Part shown: positions 62,284 through 64,000 of the stretch, one piece after another
Layout of the letters: each line of letters opens with the position of its first letter
Position numbering within the stretch: the stretch's first letter is position 1
Assembly (NCBI RefSeq): GCF_000429105.1
Contig: NZ_AUBF01000008.1
Coordinates: 62,001-126,000 of the forward strand
Direction: 5' to 3'
Source: Schaalia suimastitidis DSM 15538
Lineage (GTDB): Bacteria > Actinomycetota > Actinomycetes > Actinomycetales > Actinomycetaceae
DNA: 64,000 nt
Position numbers and translations under genes: made by a program
The notes under the pieces: model-generated
The model's database searches: none
What the model saw: only the letters and a program-made list of their open reading frames with translations
What the model was told of the DNA's origin: nothing

Positions 62284-62667
62284 ATGAGATTTGTGATTCG
62301 TTTACTTGGCACCATGCTCGGCATTTGGGTAACCACCCTGCTGGTTTCTGGTATCTACATTTCTGAAGGTACCTCGCTTACTGAACGCTTGTTGATTTTG
62401 GCTGGTGTGGCATTAGTTCTCACCTTGGTGAACAGTCTGGTTCGTCCCGTGTTGACGGTGGTGGCTTTTCCGCTGTACCTCATCACCTTTGGCTTATTTG
62501 CCTTGGTCACGAACGCAGTGGTCTACATGATCACTGGGTGGGCAGCTACGTCCCTTGGTTTGCCGTTTATTGTCGGTGGCTTTTGGCCTGCTCTGCTGGG
62601 TGGGACGATTACGGCGATTATTTCCTCCCTCACTGTGGCGATTCTGGGCAAGGAAGACAAGAACTGA
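62284..62667 (+). CDS. PF04020-type (YvlD-like) membrane protein
   Basis: ATG 62,284 gives 127 residues, starting MRFVIRLLGTMLGIWVTTLLV. Four helices follow, with LTLVNSLVRPVLTVVAFPLYLITFGLFALVTNAVVYMITGW, the family mark. The family is sometimes called phage holin 4, but chromosomal members such as YvlD relate to envelope stress. The frame is open back to 62,203 without similarity. Function is unproven. Confidence 0.85.
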   Translation: MRFVIRLLGTMLGIWVTTLLVSGIYISEGTSLTERLLILAGVALVLTLVNSLVRPVLTVVAFPLYLITFGLFALVTNAVVYMITGWAATSLGLPFIVGGFWPALLGGTITAIISSLTVAILGKEDKN

Positions 62668-62706
62668 CCCCCGGCACATTACCGTGCCACCATTGTGCTT
62701 ACTGCA

Positions 62707-62796
62707 CGGCATGTCTTGCCTGCAGAGCACACCTCGCCTGTAGCGCACGTCTTACCTGTATGGCACACCTCGCCTTCAGTGCGCCTCTGCCTGTTA
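62707..62796. repeat. Five 18-base degenerate tandem repeats
   Basis: Units begin at 62,707, 62,725, 62,743, 62,761 and 62,779. They resemble GGGCACACCTCGCCTGTA. They lie in the 158-base gap between convergent genes. Confidence 0.7.
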
Positions 62797-62825
62797 CCCC
62801 ACGTACGCCATGAGGTGCCTGCACG

Positions 62826-64000
62826 CTAGTTACCCCGCTTGGATGTGAAAATATACGAGGTTGTCACCGTGTCTTGGTTCAACGCCAGGTGTTCTTCGCG
62901 GTCGTTGAGCCATTGAGCGACCTCAGGCACGCCCCGCCCACTGTTGACGTCATCCTCCAGTGAACCCATTGCTGCCTCGTAAACAGCAAGGCTGTGCGCA
63001 CTTCCCGCACCGTTCACGTGGGGAGCTGCATTCTTCCCGTCAAAATACACGCTGGTCAACCCTGGTTGAGACCCCGCCGAAGCACCGTCGGCTGCGGGCA
63101 CCACATCACGCGTATTTTCCAGGTTGAGCATATTCACCCCATGTGCGGGCTGGGCATAAGCTGTTGCACCACCCACACTTAAGGCTGACACCACGTTGTA
63201 CTGCTGGGCAACCTGCGGCGAAGACGCGAGCTGCGCGACCGCCATGCCACCTTGGGAATGGCCAACAAACTCTACCGCCTCTCCTGGTGCAATACCCGCC
63301 ATTTTCATCGCGTGGAGGACAGCGGCACTTTGGTCATTGCTGAGGCCGCCCACCAGTTGCGTATTCGTCAGAATATCTTGCGGGTTGGGTCCCCCGGGGC
63401 TCCACACTTTCGTTCCGGGAATAATGACACTCCACGACGTCCCGTGTCCTGGTGTGTCATGTTTGAGTATTTCGATACGTCCTTCCTCTTTGGTCCCACC
63501 AACTTCACCGACGCGATGAAGGAGATCGGAGGCACTTCTTGGTGTTTCCGTCACGCTGCCGGATAACCGAGTGGCGCCCCCTCTAGGTGCACCCACATGA
63601 GCACCCTGTCGCACCCACAACGCAGTTGGCACGCCGAAACCCAGTGCCTGCGCTATCGACCCTTTCTTATGCGACGCGGCTGCGTAGCCTGCCGCAACCC
63701 CGACAGATTCAGCGCCTGCAATTGCACCATCCGAGGTCACGTGTTGCACATTCACCTTAGTGCGACCGTCAGGGTCTCCACTCATCGCCGCAAGTAAGGC
63801 TGAAGCGGCAACACCTGCTTTTTGTCCGTTCCACCGTGCACGCTCCTTTGCCGATAGTGTGAAGTCACGGGGCGTAACGGTTGCAAGTGCAGCGAGAAGC
63901 CCAGCGGACATTTGCATACGCACACCGGACAAGTCACTGCTGGCACCGAAACGAAAATATGTAGCATCAAGTGCAGCGAAAAAGCCTGCAGCGTGGAGGG
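62826..64000 (-). CDS. Alpha/beta hydrolase (lipase-like), 5' end beyond window
   Basis: The frame is open from the right edge, where it reads LHAAGFFAALDATYFRFGASS, to the stop at 62,826: about 390 residues. The apparent start at 63,932 is a TTG inside the gene and is not the true start. GHSQGGMAVAQLA is a nucleophile elbow with Ser, and SVIIPGTKVWSPGGPNPQD precedes it, in the style of actinobacterial lipase/DUF2974-like hydrolases. Gly/Ala-rich helical segments (AGVAASALLAAMSG and VAAGYAAASHKKGSIAQALG) come first and may be regulatory or contact the envelope. The N-terminus and any signal peptide are not visible. Confidence 0.8.
   Translation of the reverse strand, partial: LHAAGFFAALDATYFRFGASSDLSGVRMQMSAGLLAALATVTPRDFTLSAKERARWNGQKAGVAASALLAAMSGDPDGRTKVNVQHVTSDGAIAGAESVGVAAGYAAASHKKGSIAQALGFGVPTALWVRQGAHVGAPRGGATRLSGSVTETPRSASDLLHRVGEVGGTKEEGRIEILKHDTPGHGTSWSVIIPGTKVWSPGGPNPQDILTNTQLVGGLSNDQSAAVLHAMKMAGIAPGEAVEFVGHSQGGMAVAQLASSPQVAQQYNVVSALSVGGATAYAQPAHGVNMLNLENTRDVVPAADGASAGSQPGLTSVYFDGKNAAPHVNGAGSAHSLAVYEAAMGSLEDDVNSGRGVPEVAQWLNDREEHLALNQDTVTTSYIFTSKRGN

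Noticed and set aside
63798-63932. TTG 63,932 as the start of the last gene
   Set aside because: The frame continues open to the window edge with similar composition, so the gene is truncated by the window.

Overview
The window reads as the chromosome of a moderately GC-rich actinobacterium. The signs are a WhiB regulator, a GlxR-like Crp, a LytR_C-domain protein, a DtxR/IdeR-type iron box, a Tad locus with a DUF4244 pilin, and a block nth / crp / DUF4177 / whiB / ponA2-like PBP / metallophosphatase that matches the order I know from mycobacteria. Content (anaerobic class III ribonucleotide reductase, Tad pilus, ECF transporter, modest GC) suggests an Actinomycetaceae-like facultative or strict anaerobe. 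That placement is an inference; no rRNA is present.

Layout. 1-3.8 kb: 5' part of a hemG-like flavodoxin gene, divergent from a three-gene ECF transporter (S, T, fused double ATPase). 3.8-4.4 kb: SRP RNA and tRNA-Ser(GGA). 4.4-9.0 kb: a GATase-fold protein without catalytic residues, a small membrane protein, a UraA-type uracil permease and an MFS exporter. 9.2-12.8 kb: a TetR regulator divergent from a YbhS/YbhF-like ABC exporter. 12.8-21.7 kb: one PabC-PabA-PabB fusion gene cut in two by an AT-rich mobilizable element of about 5.9 kb. 21.8-25.1 kb: a MacAB-like adaptor/ATPase/permease operon. 25.3-31 kb: a membrane GDPD, TM2 protein, MutY and two envelope proteins. 30.4-33.2 kb: nrdDG behind paired NrdR boxes. 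33.6-38.5 kb: PAP2 phosphatase, two YbjN-like proteins and a MrfA/YprA-like helicase. 38.7-43.4 kb: Tad pilus locus. 43.5-48.2 kb: HAD-IB hydrolase, a helical protein and two repeat-bearing membrane proteins. 48.2-53.8 kb: the nth-crp-whiB-ponA block. 53.9-64 kb: tRNA-Pro(CGG), TauE-like permease, an iron-siderophore uptake operon behind a DtxR box, YwiC-like protein, a HisC/Pat aminotransferase, a PF04020-type membrane protein and a partial alpha/beta hydrolase.

The most interesting region is the mobile element at about 13,853-19,744. It encodes a TnpX/TndX-type large serine recombinase, a MobA/MobL relaxase with an IncQ-like nic region, DUF3847 and TnpW-like proteins, and cargo (an alpha/beta hydrolase and two SnoaL-like proteins). 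Both cargo blocks sit between near-identical promoter and terminator sequences. Removing the element at a TT dinucleotide rebuilds an attB that is symmetric about TT and restores the pab reading frame exactly. This gives precise junctions and a testable prediction that the insertion knocks out PabB function.
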